A stretch of 64,000 nucleotides of DNA from Gemmatimonadaceae bacterium (lineage in GTDB: Bacteria > Gemmatimonadota > Gemmatimonadetes > Gemmatimonadales > Gemmatimonadaceae), in assembly GCA_019752115.1 (NCBI GenBank), contig JAIEMN010000024.1, positions 1 to 64,000 on the forward strand, read 5' to 3'. A program made the translations under genes and the position numbers. The notes beneath the pieces are model-generated. The model was not told the origin of the DNA, searched no databases, and saw only the letters and a program-made list of their open reading frames with translations. Position 1 is the stretch's first letter. Each line of letters begins with the position of its first letter. Shown piece by piece: positions 53,359 to 62,405 of this stretch.

Positions 53359-54471
53359 ATGCGACGAACTGTCCTGGTGGGTGCGGTACTCCTGAGCGGC
53401 GTCTTGCTCGCGAACTGCAACCGCGGTGGTGATGGATCAGGCGAGGCGCGCACGTCGGCGCCGGTCGTGAACGGGGTGCGGGTGGATCTGACCGGTGCTG
53501 GCGCCACGTTTCCCTATCCGCTGTATGCGCGCTGGTTCAACGAGTACGCGCAACAGACCAACGTGCGCATCAACTACCAGTCGATCGGCTCGGGCGGCGG
53601 CATCCGTCAGGTGGTCGCCCGTACGGTCGACTTCGGGGCGACGGACGTCCCGATGAGCGATGAGGAGCTGGTCAGCGCCAACGTGAAGGTGCTGCATATC
53701 CCCACGGTGATCGGCGCCGTCGCCCTGACGTACAACCTGCCCGGCCTCAAGCATCCCCTGCGTCTCAGCGGCGAGGTCATCGCCGACATCTTCCTCGGGC
53801 GCGTCACCCGCTGGAATGACCCGCGTATTGCGGCGCTGAACGACGACCTTGCGCTGCCGGCTGCCGACATCCTCGTCGTCCACCGCGCCGATGGCAGCGG
53901 AACGTCGTACATCTTCAGCGACTATCTGGCGAGTGTCTCGCCGGCGTGGGCCTCGGGCCCGGGCCGCGGCAAGGAGGTGCGCTGGCCCGTGGGTATCGGC
54001 GGCAAGGGCAACGAAGGTGTGGCCGGTCAGGTGAAGCAGATGATTGGGGCGCTCGGCTATCTCGAGGTGGTATACGCCCGCCAGAATCGCCTGCCGGTAG
54101 TGCACGTCCGCAATCGCGAGGGGCGCTTCATTTCACCGATGCCCTTTGAGATCGCCTCAGCCGCGACCGCGGTGCTCGATTCGGTCAATGCGCGTGCGAC
54201 CGGCGGCACCGATGCCGACCTTCGACTCTCGATCGTGAACGCGCCGGGGGCGCAGTCGTATCCGATCGCGTCGTTCACGTGGATGCTGCTGGCGCCGGAC
54301 GCCATCGGCCGCGCCAAGACTGAGCAGCTGGTGGCGTTCCTGCGCTGGGCGCTGTTGGAGAGCGGAGACATCGCCAGCACGCTCGGCTATGTGCCGCTGC
54401 CGAGTGACGCGGCCGCCCGCATCGTGGAGCGACTCGAGCGCGTGACCAACGTCCCCGCCTCGTCACGGTGA
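53359..54471 (+). CDS. pstS: Phosphate ABC transporter substrate-binding lipoprotein PstS
   Basis: A 370-residue phosphate-binding protein that feeds PstCA. An N-terminal lipobox (LLANC, Cys20) marks it as membrane-anchored, unlike the soluble E. coli PstS. Ligand-site blocks are LTGAGATFPYPLYARWF, SIGSGGGIRQVVA, FGATDVPMSDEEL and HRADGSGTSYIFSDYL. The C-terminal lobe has GALGYLEVVYA and YPIASFTWMLL. It begins 3 bp after the small lipoprotein and its stop overlaps pstC by 4 bp. Confidence 0.94.
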   Translation: MRRTVLVGAVLLSGVLLANCNRGGDGSGEARTSAPVVNGVRVDLTGAGATFPYPLYARWFNEYAQQTNVRINYQSIGSGGGIRQVVARTVDFGATDVPMSDEELVSANVKVLHIPTVIGAVALTYNLPGLKHPLRLSGEVIADIFLGRVTRWNDPRIAALNDDLALPAADILVVHRADGSGTSYIFSDYLASVSPAWASGPGRGKEVRWPVGIGGKGNEGVAGQVKQMIGALGYLEVVYARQNRLPVVHVRNREGRFISPMPFEIASAATAVLDSVNARATGGTDADLRLSIVNAPGAQSYPIASFTWMLLAPDAIGRAKTEQLVAFLRWALLESGDIASTLGYVPLPSDAAARIVERLERVTNVPASSR

Positions 54472-55418
54472 GGGGTCCCGATTCGGTCGCCCCCGGACGT
54501 CGCAGTCTTGGGGATCGCTTTTATCGGCCAGTAACGGCGGCCTGCGCGGCCGCGATCCCGCTCGTCCTGACGATGCTGGCGGTCTACCTGCTGCACGGCG
54601 CCTGGCCCGTGCTGTCCACGCATGCCGGTCAGTTACTGACCGGCAGCGTGTGGGACGTGCCGCGCGGGCAGTTCGGCGCGCTCCCGGTGATCGGCGGCAC
54701 GCTCCTGTCGTCGCTGCTGGCGCTGGTGCTGGCGACACCGCTGGCGTTGTCGGTGGCGATTCTGTCGGCCGAACTGGCGCCGCGCGCCGTGCGGGAGCCG
54801 CTCACGTTTCTGGTCAATCTGCTGGCGGCGATTCCGTCGGTCGTGTACGGGCTCTGGGGGATCTACGTGCTGCTCCCCTTTCTGCGCCGCACCGTCATGC
54901 CTGGGTTGATGCTCCTGCCGGGGAGCCTGTTTCGCGGTCCGGCGTACGGTCCAAGTCTCCTGGCGGCCACGCTCCTGCTGGCCGCGATGATCCTGCCGTT
55001 CATTGCTGGTGTGAGCCGCGATGTGCTGCTCGCGGTGCCGCGCGCCCAGCGCGAAGCGGCGCTCGCCCTGGGCGCCACGCGTTGGGAGATGATTCGCGAC
55101 GCGGTGCTCCCCGCCGCCCGACCGGGGCTCTTCGGCGGGATCATGCTCGGCCTCGGGCGCGCCCTCGGCGAGACGATGGCGGTCACGATGGTCATCGGCA
55201 ATCGCCACGCGCTGCCGTCGTCGCTCCTCGATCCCACCTATACGATGGCCTCGCTGCTGGCGAACGAGTTCGCCGAGGCGAGCAGCGCCACGCACCTGGC
55301 CGCACTCTTGGCGGTCGCCACTGTTCTGCTGGCCCTCACGCTCCTCGTCAACGTGATTGCGCGGTGGTTGGTCGCCCGCGTGGAGCGTGGGGCGTCCATG
55401 CCCGGACGATGGGCATGA
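54468..55418 (+). CDS. pstC: Phosphate ABC transporter permease PstC
   Basis: A 316-residue inner-membrane permease with six hydrophobic helices; it forms the channel with PstA. Conserved parts are GTLLSSLLALVLATPLALSV, NLLAAIPSVVYGLWGIY, the cytoplasmic coupling loop VPRAQREAALALGATRWE and GRALGETMAVTMVIGN. GTG start at 54468 in a GTGA overlap with the pstS stop, a sign of translational coupling. Confidence 0.94.
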   Translation: MRGPDSVAPGRRSLGDRFYRPVTAACAAAIPLVLTMLAVYLLHGAWPVLSTHAGQLLTGSVWDVPRGQFGALPVIGGTLLSSLLALVLATPLALSVAILSAELAPRAVREPLTFLVNLLAAIPSVVYGLWGIYVLLPFLRRTVMPGLMLLPGSLFRGPAYGPSLLAATLLLAAMILPFIAGVSRDVLLAVPRAQREAALALGATRWEMIRDAVLPAARPGLFGGIMLGLGRALGETMAVTMVIGNRHALPSSLLDPTYTMASLLANEFAEASSATHLAALLAVATVLLALTLLVNVIARWLVARVERGASMPGRWA

Positions 55419-56341
55419 CGGCGCCCACACGCCTCCGCCCGGTGGGACCGGCGCCGCAGCGCTCGCTGCAGCGGCGGCGGGCAACCAGTCAGCTCATGAC
55501 CGGGCTGATCTGGGCCGGGAGTATCGCCGCGCTGGCGCCATTGGTGCTGATCGTGGGCTACATCCTCGTGAACGGGATCGGCCAACTCACCCCCAGCTTC
55601 CTGACCCATCCCCCCGCCCCTCCGGGCGTGCGTGGCGGCGGCGTGGGGAACGGGGTCGTTGGCAGCCTGCTGCTCGTCGCCATCGCCGTTACGCTCGGCG
55701 TTCCCATCGGCATTGGCGCCGGTCTGTATCTCGCCGAACGTCGCCCATCACGGCTGGCAGCCATCACCCGCATGCTGGCCGACGTGATGAGTGGCTTGCC
55801 CTCGATCGTGATTGGGCTGTTCGCGTGGGAGCTGGTGGTGCGCCCCACGGGGCACTTCTCGGCGTGGGCCGGCGGCGTCGCGCTGGCGCTCATCGTGCTG
55901 CCCATTGTGGCGCGGGCGACCGAAGAAATGGTGCGGCTGGTGCCGGAGACGATCACCGAAGCGGCACTCGCGCTGGGGTTCAGTCGTTGGCGCACGGCAT
56001 GGCAGGTCGTACTCCGCACGGCGCTTCCTGGCGTGACGACGGCGGTGCTCCTCGCGCTCGCCCGTGTCGCCGGCGAAACGGCGCCCCTCCTCTTTACCGC
56101 GTTCGGCAATCCGTTCTGGTCGGTTGATCCGGCACGACCGATTGCCGCGCTGCCGCTCCAGATTTATGCGTACGCGCTCAGTCCGTACGACGAGTGGCGC
56201 GCGCAGGCGTGGACGGGGGCCCTGGTTTTGCTCGTCCTGGTCGCCGGCATCGGCTTCGCCACCCGTTGGGTCACGCGGTCACGGGCCCGGTTGCTGGCCG
56301 CCGTCACGCCGCGCGTCGGTCGCCACGAGGAGCCGCTGTAA
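55415..56341 (+). CDS. pstA: Phosphate ABC transporter permease PstA
   Basis: A 308-residue permease, partner of PstC. It has six hydrophobic helices, VGYILVNGIGQLTPSFLT, GVPIGIGAGLYLAE, MLADVMSGLPSIVIGLFAWE, the coupling loop VPETITEAALALGFSRWRTA and VAGETAPLLFTAFGN. ATG 55415 makes an ATGA overlap with pstC; ATG 55409, two codons upstream, is also possible. Its TAA stop overlaps the first pstB start by one base. Confidence 0.94.
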   Translation: MTAPTRLRPVGPAPQRSLQRRRATSQLMTGLIWAGSIAALAPLVLIVGYILVNGIGQLTPSFLTHPPAPPGVRGGGVGNGVVGSLLLVAIAVTLGVPIGIGAGLYLAERRPSRLAAITRMLADVMSGLPSIVIGLFAWELVVRPTGHFSAWAGGVALALIVLPIVARATEEMVRLVPETITEAALALGFSRWRTAWQVVLRTALPGVTTAVLLALARVAGETAPLLFTAFGNPFWSVDPARPIAALPLQIYAYALSPYDEWRAQAWTGALVLLVLVAGIGFATRWVTRSRARLLAAVTPRVGRHEEPL

Positions 56342-57156
56342 TGCCCCCCACGACGGCGACGCCGCCGGCGAACGAGATGGCGCCAGGCGTCGCCATCGCC
56401 GAGCTCACGGCCGGATACGGGCCGCGCACCGCGCTGCACGAGGTGGCGTTCACCAGTCATCCCGGCCGCGTGACCGCCATCATCGGGCCGTCGGGCTGCG
56501 GCAAGAGCACGCTGCTGCGCTGCATCAATCGGCTCCATGAGGAGCAGCCGCTCGCGTGGGTCCGCGGTCAGGTGCAGATCACGCGTGGCGACCAGACCGG
56601 CGGCGATGTGGTGTATGATGCCGAAGCCGATGTGGCCGCCCTGCGGCGCCGTATCGGGATGGTCTTTCAGCGGCCCACGCCCTTCGTCACCATGTCGATT
56701 TTCGAGAATGTCGCCGCTGGCGTGCGCGCGCATGAGCCGCAGCTGTCGCCGCGCGATCTCGAGGCGCGCGTGACCGACGCCCTGCGTCGGGCGGGACTGT
56801 GGCGCGAAGTTGCCGATCGGTTGAATGGCAATGCGATGGCGCTCTCCGGCGGGCAGCAACAACGACTCTGCCTGGCCCGCGCGCTCGCCGTTGGCCCGCG
56901 CGTGCTGCTGCTGGACGAGCCCACCGCGTCGCTCGATCCGCTCGGCACGCAGCGCATCGAAGAGCTCATCTACGACCTGCGCGGCAGCGTCACGATGATC
57001 ATGGTCACGCACAACATGCAGCAGGCGGCCCGGATTTCGGACGACACGGTGTTCCTGCTGCAGGGGAAGGTCGTGGAGCGCGCCACCACGCGGCAGCTGT
57101 TCACCGCGCCACGCGATCCGCGCACCGAGGCCTACATCACCGGGCGTTTCGGATGA
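56341..57156 (+). CDS. pstB: Phosphate ABC transporter ATPase PstB, first copy
   Basis: A 271-residue ATPase that powers phosphate import. It has Walker [11 protein letters not shown]-loop MVFQRPTPF, signature [10 protein letters not shown], Walker [12 protein letters not shown] and the switch [13 protein letters not shown]. All catalytic elements are intact. It starts at the TAATG junction with pstA and overlaps the second pstB by 4 bp. The phrase [11 protein letters not shown] and a longer segment before the Q-loop set it apart from the second copy. Confidence 0.95.
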   Translation: MPPTTATPPANEMAPGVAIAELTAGYGPRTALHEVAFTSHPGRVTAIIGPSGCGKSTLLRCINRLHEEQPLAWVRGQVQITRGDQTGGDVVYDAEADVAALRRRIGMVFQRPTPFVTMSIFENVAAGVRAHEPQLSPRDLEARVTDALRRAGLWREVADRLNGNAMALSGGQQQRLCLARALAVGPRVLLLDEPTASLDPLGTQRIEELIYDLRGSVTMIMVTHNMQQAARISDDTVFLLQGKVVERATTRQLFTAPRDPRTEAYITGRFG

Positions 57157-57938
57157 CGCCACTCGCGCGTGAGGCGACCGCGGCCGGCGGCGCCGTCACC
57201 TTCCAGCGCTATTCGGCGTGGTTCGACGACGTGCCGGCGTTGACGAACGTGTCGCTGGCCATTCGGCCACGCAGTGTCACGGCGCTGATCGGCCCGTCGG
57301 GCTCCGGCAAGAGCACGCTGCTGCGCGCGATCAATCGCCTCAACGATGGCCTGCCAGGGGTTCGCCAGAGCGGGCGTCTGCTGCTGGACGACGAGGAGAT
57401 CCACGGCGAAGGCACCGACCTCACGCTGCTGCGCCAGCGCGTGGGGATGGTGTTTCAGCGCTCCAATCCGTTCCCGCGCTCGATCTTCGACAACGTGGCG
57501 TACGGACCGCGCCTCAACCGCCTGGCGAGCGGGGCCGACCTCGAAGAACGGGTGGAGCATGCCCTGCGGCGCGCCGCCCTCTGGGAGGAAGTCCGCGACC
57601 GGCTGCACGAGAGCGCGCTCACCCTGTCGGGCGGCCAACAGCAGCGCCTCTGCATCGCGCGGGCGCTCGCCAACACGCCGGAAGTCCTGCTGCTCGACGA
57701 GCCGACGAGTGCCCTCGACCCGCAGGCCACGCAGCGGATCGAGGAACTCCTCTACGAACTGCAGCAGGCCCTGACCATTGTGATCGTGACGCATAACTTG
57801 CAGCAGGCGGCGCGGCTCGCGAGCCGGACCGCGCTGCTGGTGGATGGCGTGCTCGTGGAAGAGGGCGATTCCGCCCGGCTCTTCACCCGGCCCACCGATT
57901 CACGGACCGAAGATTTCATCACCGGGAGATTCGGCTGA
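57153..57938 (+). CDS. pstB: Phosphate ABC transporter ATPase PstB, second copy
   Basis: A 261-residue second PstB directly after the first, with an ATGA overlap. Walker [11 protein letters not shown]-loop [14 protein letters not shown], signature [10 protein letters not shown], Walker [12 protein letters not shown] and [13 protein letters not shown] are complete. The [17 protein letters not shown] block is closer to the classical PstB pattern than that of copy 1. A PstB homodimer normally suffices, so a heterodimer or conditional exchange is possible. It overlaps phoU by one base. Confidence 0.95.
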   Translation: MTPLAREATAAGGAVTFQRYSAWFDDVPALTNVSLAIRPRSVTALIGPSGSGKSTLLRAINRLNDGLPGVRQSGRLLLDDEEIHGEGTDLTLLRQRVGMVFQRSNPFPRSIFDNVAYGPRLNRLASGADLEERVEHALRRAALWEEVRDRLHESALTLSGGQQQRLCIARALANTPEVLLLDEPTSALDPQATQRIEELLYELQQALTIVIVTHNLQQAARLASRTALLVDGVLVEEGDSARLFTRPTDSRTEDFITGRFG

Positions 57939-58678
57939 TGCCAGAAGTGGGTGGCGGATATCGGCATTTCCACGACGAGCTGGCGCTCCTCAAGCAGCGC
58001 CTGCTCGACATGTCCGAGCGCGCCGAAAGCCTGGTGGCGTTGTCGGTCGAAGCGCTGGTGGAGCGCGACCTCGACAAGGCCGACGCGGTGATCGATGCTG
58101 ACCGGGAGCTCGATCGCATGGAGGTTGAGGCGGAGAATCAGGCGATCGCGATGCTCGCGCTGCAGCAGCCAATGGCCCGCGACCTGCGCTTCCTGATCGG
58201 CGCCATCAAGGTCTCGAGCGATCTCGAGCGCGTGGGCGATCATGCGGTCAACATTGCCCAATCGGCGGTGCGCATGGCCAATGGCCCCGCCGGCCCCGCG
58301 CTGCCGGCGCTGGCGGACATGGCTCGCCGCGCCCGGGCGATGCTCAGCGATGCGCTCGACGCCTTCATTCGGGGCGACGGCGCGCTCGGCCGCGCGGTGG
58401 GCAAGGCCGACGACGAAGTGGACGGGATGCATGAGGGGATCTTCCGGACGCTGCTCACCCACATGATGGGTGACCCGCGTCTCATCTCGCCGTCGCTCGA
58501 GCTCCTGCTCGTGAGCCGGAATCTGGAGCGCGTGGCGGACCTGGCCACCAACATCGGCGAGGATGCCGTGTATCTTGCAGAGGGGAAACAGATCCGCCAT
58601 CGCTTCGAAGAGGACACCGAGCCGCTCGCGGCGTCGGCTGACCTGCCCCCTGCCACCGATTCGCCCGCCTCTTCCTGA
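57938..58678 (+). CDS. phoU: Phosphate signalling protein PhoU
   Basis: A 246-residue helical protein made of two three-helix PhoU repeats: RHFHDELALLKQRLLDMSER, LRFLIGAIKVSSDLERVGDHAVNIAQ, and again SLELLLVSRNLERVADLATNIGEDAVY. The E(R)xxDxxxN metal-type motifs occur in both repeats. It links the Pst transporter to the PhoR kinase and represses the regulon when phosphate is plentiful. The start overlaps the pstB stop (TGATG). The ppx start is 8 bp downstream. Confidence 0.95.
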   Translation: MPEVGGGYRHFHDELALLKQRLLDMSERAESLVALSVEALVERDLDKADAVIDADRELDRMEVEAENQAIAMLALQQPMARDLRFLIGAIKVSSDLERVGDHAVNIAQSAVRMANGPAGPALPALADMARRARAMLSDALDAFIRGDGALGRAVGKADDEVDGMHEGIFRTLLTHMMGDPRLISPSLELLLVSRNLERVADLATNIGEDAVYLAEGKQIRHRFEEDTEPLAASADLPPATDSPASS

Positions 58679-58685
58679 CCCTCGC

Positions 58686-60269
58686 ATGACCGCTCCTTCG
58701 GGTTCCGACGTTCGCATCGCCGCCATCGATATCGGCTCGAACTCGGTCCGTCAGATCGTCGCCGATGTCTCCCCCACCGGGCAGATACGCGTCGTTGACG
58801 AAATGAAGGCGATGCCCCGGCTGGGCGAGGGAATCGAAACCACGAACGCGCTCTCCGAAACGGCGGTCGAGGCCGCGCTGGCCGCAGTCCAGCGGATGGT
58901 CACGCTGGCGCGCCAGCTGGGCGCCGAACGCATCGAGATCGTGGCCACCAGCGCGGTGCGCGATGCCAGCAATGGGGGGGAGTTCACCGCCCGTCTCGCG
59001 GCCACGACCGGTGAAGCCGTGCGCATCCTGAGTGGCGAAGAAGAGGCCATTCTCTGCTATCGGAGCGCGCTGGCCCACTTTGAGCTGGGCGCGGGGCGGA
59101 CCGTCGTCATGGATATCGGCGGCGGCTCGCTGGAACTCGTGCTCGCGAAGGACGGCCTCATCGAACGCCTCGCGTCGCTGCCGTTCGGCGCGGTGCGCCT
59201 GACCGAGAAGTTCCTCACGCCGTCGGTGCGACCGCGTCGGGTCCGTGCGCTACGCGAGCATGTGCGCCTGGGCCTCAAGAAGGCCGTCCCGGTCAAGGAT
59301 TGGCGTGGCGCCCAGATCATCGGTTCGGGCGGCACGTTCACGAATCTGGCCGGCATCATGCTCTCGCGTCACGGCGTCGCCGCGCGCGGAACCCACGGCA
59401 CGCGCGTGACCCGGGCGGAACTGGAGCATGTGCTCGACTGGCTTCAGACGCTCGACGCCGATGAGCGCCGCTACGTGCCGGGGCTCAATCCGGCGCGCTC
59501 GGATATCATCGTGGCCGGCTTGGCCGTGGCGGCGGAGGTGTTGGCGCGCTTCGACCCCCGTGATTTGCTCACCTCAGGGTACGGCATTCGGGAGGGCCTG
59601 CTCCTCGAGGCCGCGCGCGTCATGCCGCCGATTGTCGATCCCGGAGTGGCCCGCGAGCGGTCGGTGCGCGAATTCGCCGAGCGCTGTCATTACGAGGAAC
59701 CGCACGCGCGGCAGGTGCAGCGCCTCGCCCTGCAGCTGTTCGATGCGCTCGCGAACCGCATGGCGCTCACGCCCGAGGATCGCCGTCTGCTCGCCGATGC
59801 GGCGCTCCTGCACGATGTGGGATACCACATCAACTACGAGAAGCACCACAAGCACTCGTTCCATCTCATCTCGCACGCGGAACTCCTCGGCATGACGCCC
59901 GCGGAGCAGGTGATGATTGCGCATATCGCGCGCTACCACCGCGGCGCGGCGCCCAAGAGCAAGCATGTGGGCTTCGGGGAGCTCGATCGCGCCTCGCGCG
60001 AACGCATCATCAAGCTCTCCGCGATCCTCCGCTTCGCCGACGGCATGGATCGCGGCCACGTTGCCGCCGTGGACACGGTGAGTGTGAAGTGGGGTGGCGA
60101 GGTCGTTCGCGTCCACCTGCGCGAGACGGAAGGCGCCACGAATGTGCGCCTGGAGTGCTGGGGCGCGAGCCGGAAGCGCCATCTGCTCGAAGACGTCCTC
60201 GCGCGCCGCATCGTCGTGGTGGCCCCCGACGGCACCGAAATCAGCGCCGACGATCTCGACGGCGAGTAG
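58686..60269 (+). CDS. ppx: Exopolyphosphatase/guanosine pentaphosphatase family (Ppx/GppA)
   Basis: A 527-residue enzyme that frees phosphate from polyphosphate ends or pppGpp. The actin-like part (about 10-310) has AAIDIGSNSVRQIVADV, MDIGGGSLELVLA and GSGGTFTNLAGIM. The C-terminal part (about 320-500) has an HD-type domain with ALLHDVGYHINYEKHHKHS. ATG 58686 begins the conserved core. It ends the pst operon and faces ppk, with 5 bp between the stop codons. Confidence 0.93.
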   Translation: MTAPSGSDVRIAAIDIGSNSVRQIVADVSPTGQIRVVDEMKAMPRLGEGIETTNALSETAVEAALAAVQRMVTLARQLGAERIEIVATSAVRDASNGGEFTARLAATTGEAVRILSGEEEAILCYRSALAHFELGAGRTVVMDIGGGSLELVLAKDGLIERLASLPFGAVRLTEKFLTPSVRPRRVRALREHVRLGLKKAVPVKDWRGAQIIGSGGTFTNLAGIMLSRHGVAARGTHGTRVTRAELEHVLDWLQTLDADERRYVPGLNPARSDIIVAGLAVAAEVLARFDPRDLLTSGYGIREGLLLEAARVMPPIVDPGVARERSVREFAERCHYEEPHARQVQRLALQLFDALANRMALTPEDRRLLADAALLHDVGYHINYEKHHKHSFHLISHAELLGMTPAEQVMIAHIARYHRGAAPKSKHVGFGELDRASRERIIKLSAILRFADGMDRGHVAAVDTVSVKWGGEVVRVHLRETEGATNVRLECWGASRKRHLLEDVLARRIVVVAPDGTEISADDLDGE

Positions 60270-60274
60270 CCCGG

Positions 60275-62395
60275 TCAGCCGCCGGACTTCTTCTTGCGCT
60301 TGGGGCTCGGCGGCGGTTCGTAGCCCCACGGCTGCTTCATGAGGCGCTGCTGGGTCGCGCGAGGCTCCTGATTGCCCGGCGCCCGGCGGGTGTACCGCCC
60401 ATCGGCGCCAAGCTGCCACGCCTGCCGATTGTCATCGAGACAGGTGGCCAACACCGCCTGCAGCCCCCGATGCAACGTCGGATCATCGATCGGCGCCATG
60501 GTCTCGACGCGGCGATCGAAGTTGCGAGGCATCCAGTCGGCCGAGCCGATGTAGTACTCCGGATGCCCGCCATTCGCGAAGTAGGCGATGCGGGAGTGCT
60601 CGAGGAAGCGCCCGATGATGCTGATGACCCGAATGTGATCGCTGGTCCCCGGCAGCCCCGGCACGAGACAGCAGATGCCGCGCACGATGAGATCGATCTC
60701 GACGCCGGCCTGCGAGGCGCGATACAGGGCGGCGATGACCTCGGGGTCCACCAGCGCATTCATCTTGGCGATGATTCGCCCGCCCCGCCCGGCCTGTGCA
60801 TGGGCGGTCTCTCGATCGATCAGCTCCAGCACCCGAGCCCGCAGTGACGCCGGCGCCACCGCCAGCCGCCGATAGCGACGCTGCCGCGAGACGCCGGTCA
60901 GCGAGTTGAACAGATCGCCAATATCGGCGCACATCTGGGGCTCGCAGGTGAAGAGCCCCATGTCCGTGTAGTGACGCGCCGTCTTGGAGTTGTAGTTGCC
61001 CGTGCCAATATGCACGTACCGACGGATGCCATCGGCATCGCGACGGACCACGAGCACGGTCTTGGCGTGCGTCTTGAGTCCCGGCAGTCCGTACGCGACG
61101 TGGATGCCGTAGCTTTCCATCGTGCGCGCGAAGGTGATGTTGTTCTGCTCATCGAAGCGCGCCTGCAGCTCGATCAGCACCGCGACCTGCTTGCCGGCTT
61201 CGGCGGCTTCGGTGAGCGCCCGCACGATCGCGGTGTCGCCGGAGGTACGATAGAGCGTCAGCTTGATCGCGAGAACATTCGGATCGTTGGCCGCCGCCTC
61301 GAGGAAGGCCTCGACTGACGACGTGAACGACTCGTACGGGTGATGGACGAGAATGTCCCGCTCGCGAATGGCCTCGAAGACATTGCGGGCGTCCCGAAAC
61401 GCCGGCGGCACCGCCGGCGAGTGAGGCGCGTCGCGCAGCTCGGGGATGTCGAGCGTCGCGAGCTGCATCAGGTCACCCAGCTCGAGAAGCTCGTCGAAGT
61501 CATGCACATCGCGCGGCCCGAGTGGCGCGACCATCTGCGTTTCGCTCTCGCCCAGCTCCTCGAGCAGCAGCTGCCGCATGGGCTCGGGCATGTCGCGCTG
61601 CACCTCCAGCCGTACAACTTCCCCGAAGCGACGCTGGAAGACCTGCTGCTCGATCGTCTCGAGCAGGTCTTCCGGCTGATCGATCTGGCCGAGGTCGAGA
61701 TCCGAGTAACGCGTGATGCGGAAGGTGTACCAGCGGCGCACCTCCATCCCGGTGAAGAGCGTGTCGAGATGAGCCCCGATCACCTCTTCCAGCGGCACAA
61801 AGGCGTGCTCGCGCCCGAAGCTCACCCAGCGCGGCAGCGATCGCGGCACCTTCAGGCGCGCAAAGTGCTCCTTGCCGGTGATGGGATCCCGGATGTCCAC
61901 CGCGAGGGACAGCGACAGATTCGAGATGTACGGGAAGGGATGCCCGGGATCGACCGCGAGCGGCGTCAGTACCGGGAACACCTGCGACTCGAAGAAGGCG
62001 TGCACGCGGTCGCGCTCCTTCTCCGTCAGCGCGTCCATCCCGACAAGCTGAATACCGCGCGCCGCGAGCGCAGGCATCAGCTCCTTGCGGAGCGCCTTGC
62101 GGCGGCGATCCAGCAGTTCCCGGACGCGAACCTGAATGGCTTCGAGCTGCTCCGACGGCTGCAGCGGATCGGGGGCGTACTGCGGCGCGCCCCCGTGCAC
62201 CTTGCGACGCAGCCCGGCCACCCGGACCATGTAGAACTCGTCCAGATTCGTGCTGAAGATCGCCAGGAACTTGAGGCGCTCCAGCAGTGGGACCCGCTCG
62301 TCGAGCGCCTCCTCCAGCACGCGCGCATTGAAATCGAGCCACGAGAGCTCGCGGTTCAGATACGGCAGGGCCAGCGACGTCGACGAGCCAACCAT
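60275..62395 (-). CDS. ppk: Polyphosphate kinase 1
   Basis: A 706-residue enzyme that polymerises ATP gamma-phosphates into polyphosphate. The N-terminal domain has YLNRELSWLDFNARVLEEA and IFSTNLDEFYMVRVAGL. Catalytic blocks are PYESFTSSVEAFLEAAANDP, LKTHAKTVLVVRR, YVHIGTGNYNSKTAR and NALVDPEVIAALYRASQAGV. The C-terminal tail is basic (PSPKRKKKSGG). It begins 10 bp after the pit stop and is the last gene of the DUF47-pit-ppk operon. It converges on ppx, so the enzymes for synthesis and breakdown face each other. Confidence 0.96.
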   Translation of the reverse strand: MVGSSTSLALPYLNRELSWLDFNARVLEEALDERVPLLERLKFLAIFSTNLDEFYMVRVAGLRRKVHGGAPQYAPDPLQPSEQLEAIQVRVRELLDRRRKALRKELMPALAARGIQLVGMDALTEKERDRVHAFFESQVFPVLTPLAVDPGHPFPYISNLSLSLAVDIRDPITGKEHFARLKVPRSLPRWVSFGREHAFVPLEEVIGAHLDTLFTGMEVRRWYTFRITRYSDLDLGQIDQPEDLLETIEQQVFQRRFGEVVRLEVQRDMPEPMRQLLLEELGESETQMVAPLGPRDVHDFDELLELGDLMQLATLDIPELRDAPHSPAVPPAFRDARNVFEAIRERDILVHHPYESFTSSVEAFLEAAANDPNVLAIKLTLYRTSGDTAIVRALTEAAEAGKQVAVLIELQARFDEQNNITFARTMESYGIHVAYGLPGLKTHAKTVLVVRRDADGIRRYVHIGTGNYNSKTARHYTDMGLFTCEPQMCADIGDLFNSLTGVSRQRRYRRLAVAPASLRARVLELIDRETAHAQAGRGGRIIAKMNALVDPEVIAALYRASQAGVEIDLIVRGICCLVPGLPGTSDHIRVISIIGRFLEHSRIAYFANGGHPEYYIGSADWMPRNFDRRVETMAPIDDPTLHRGLQAVLATCLDDNRQAWQLGADGRYTRRAPGNQEPRATQQRLMKQPWGYEPPPSPKRKKKSGG

Positions 62396-62405
62396 CAGGC
62401 GCCCA

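Noticed and set aside
56341-57938. One pstB gene split by a frameshift
   Set aside because: Each half contains a full set of ATPase motifs and normal length, so these are two genes.
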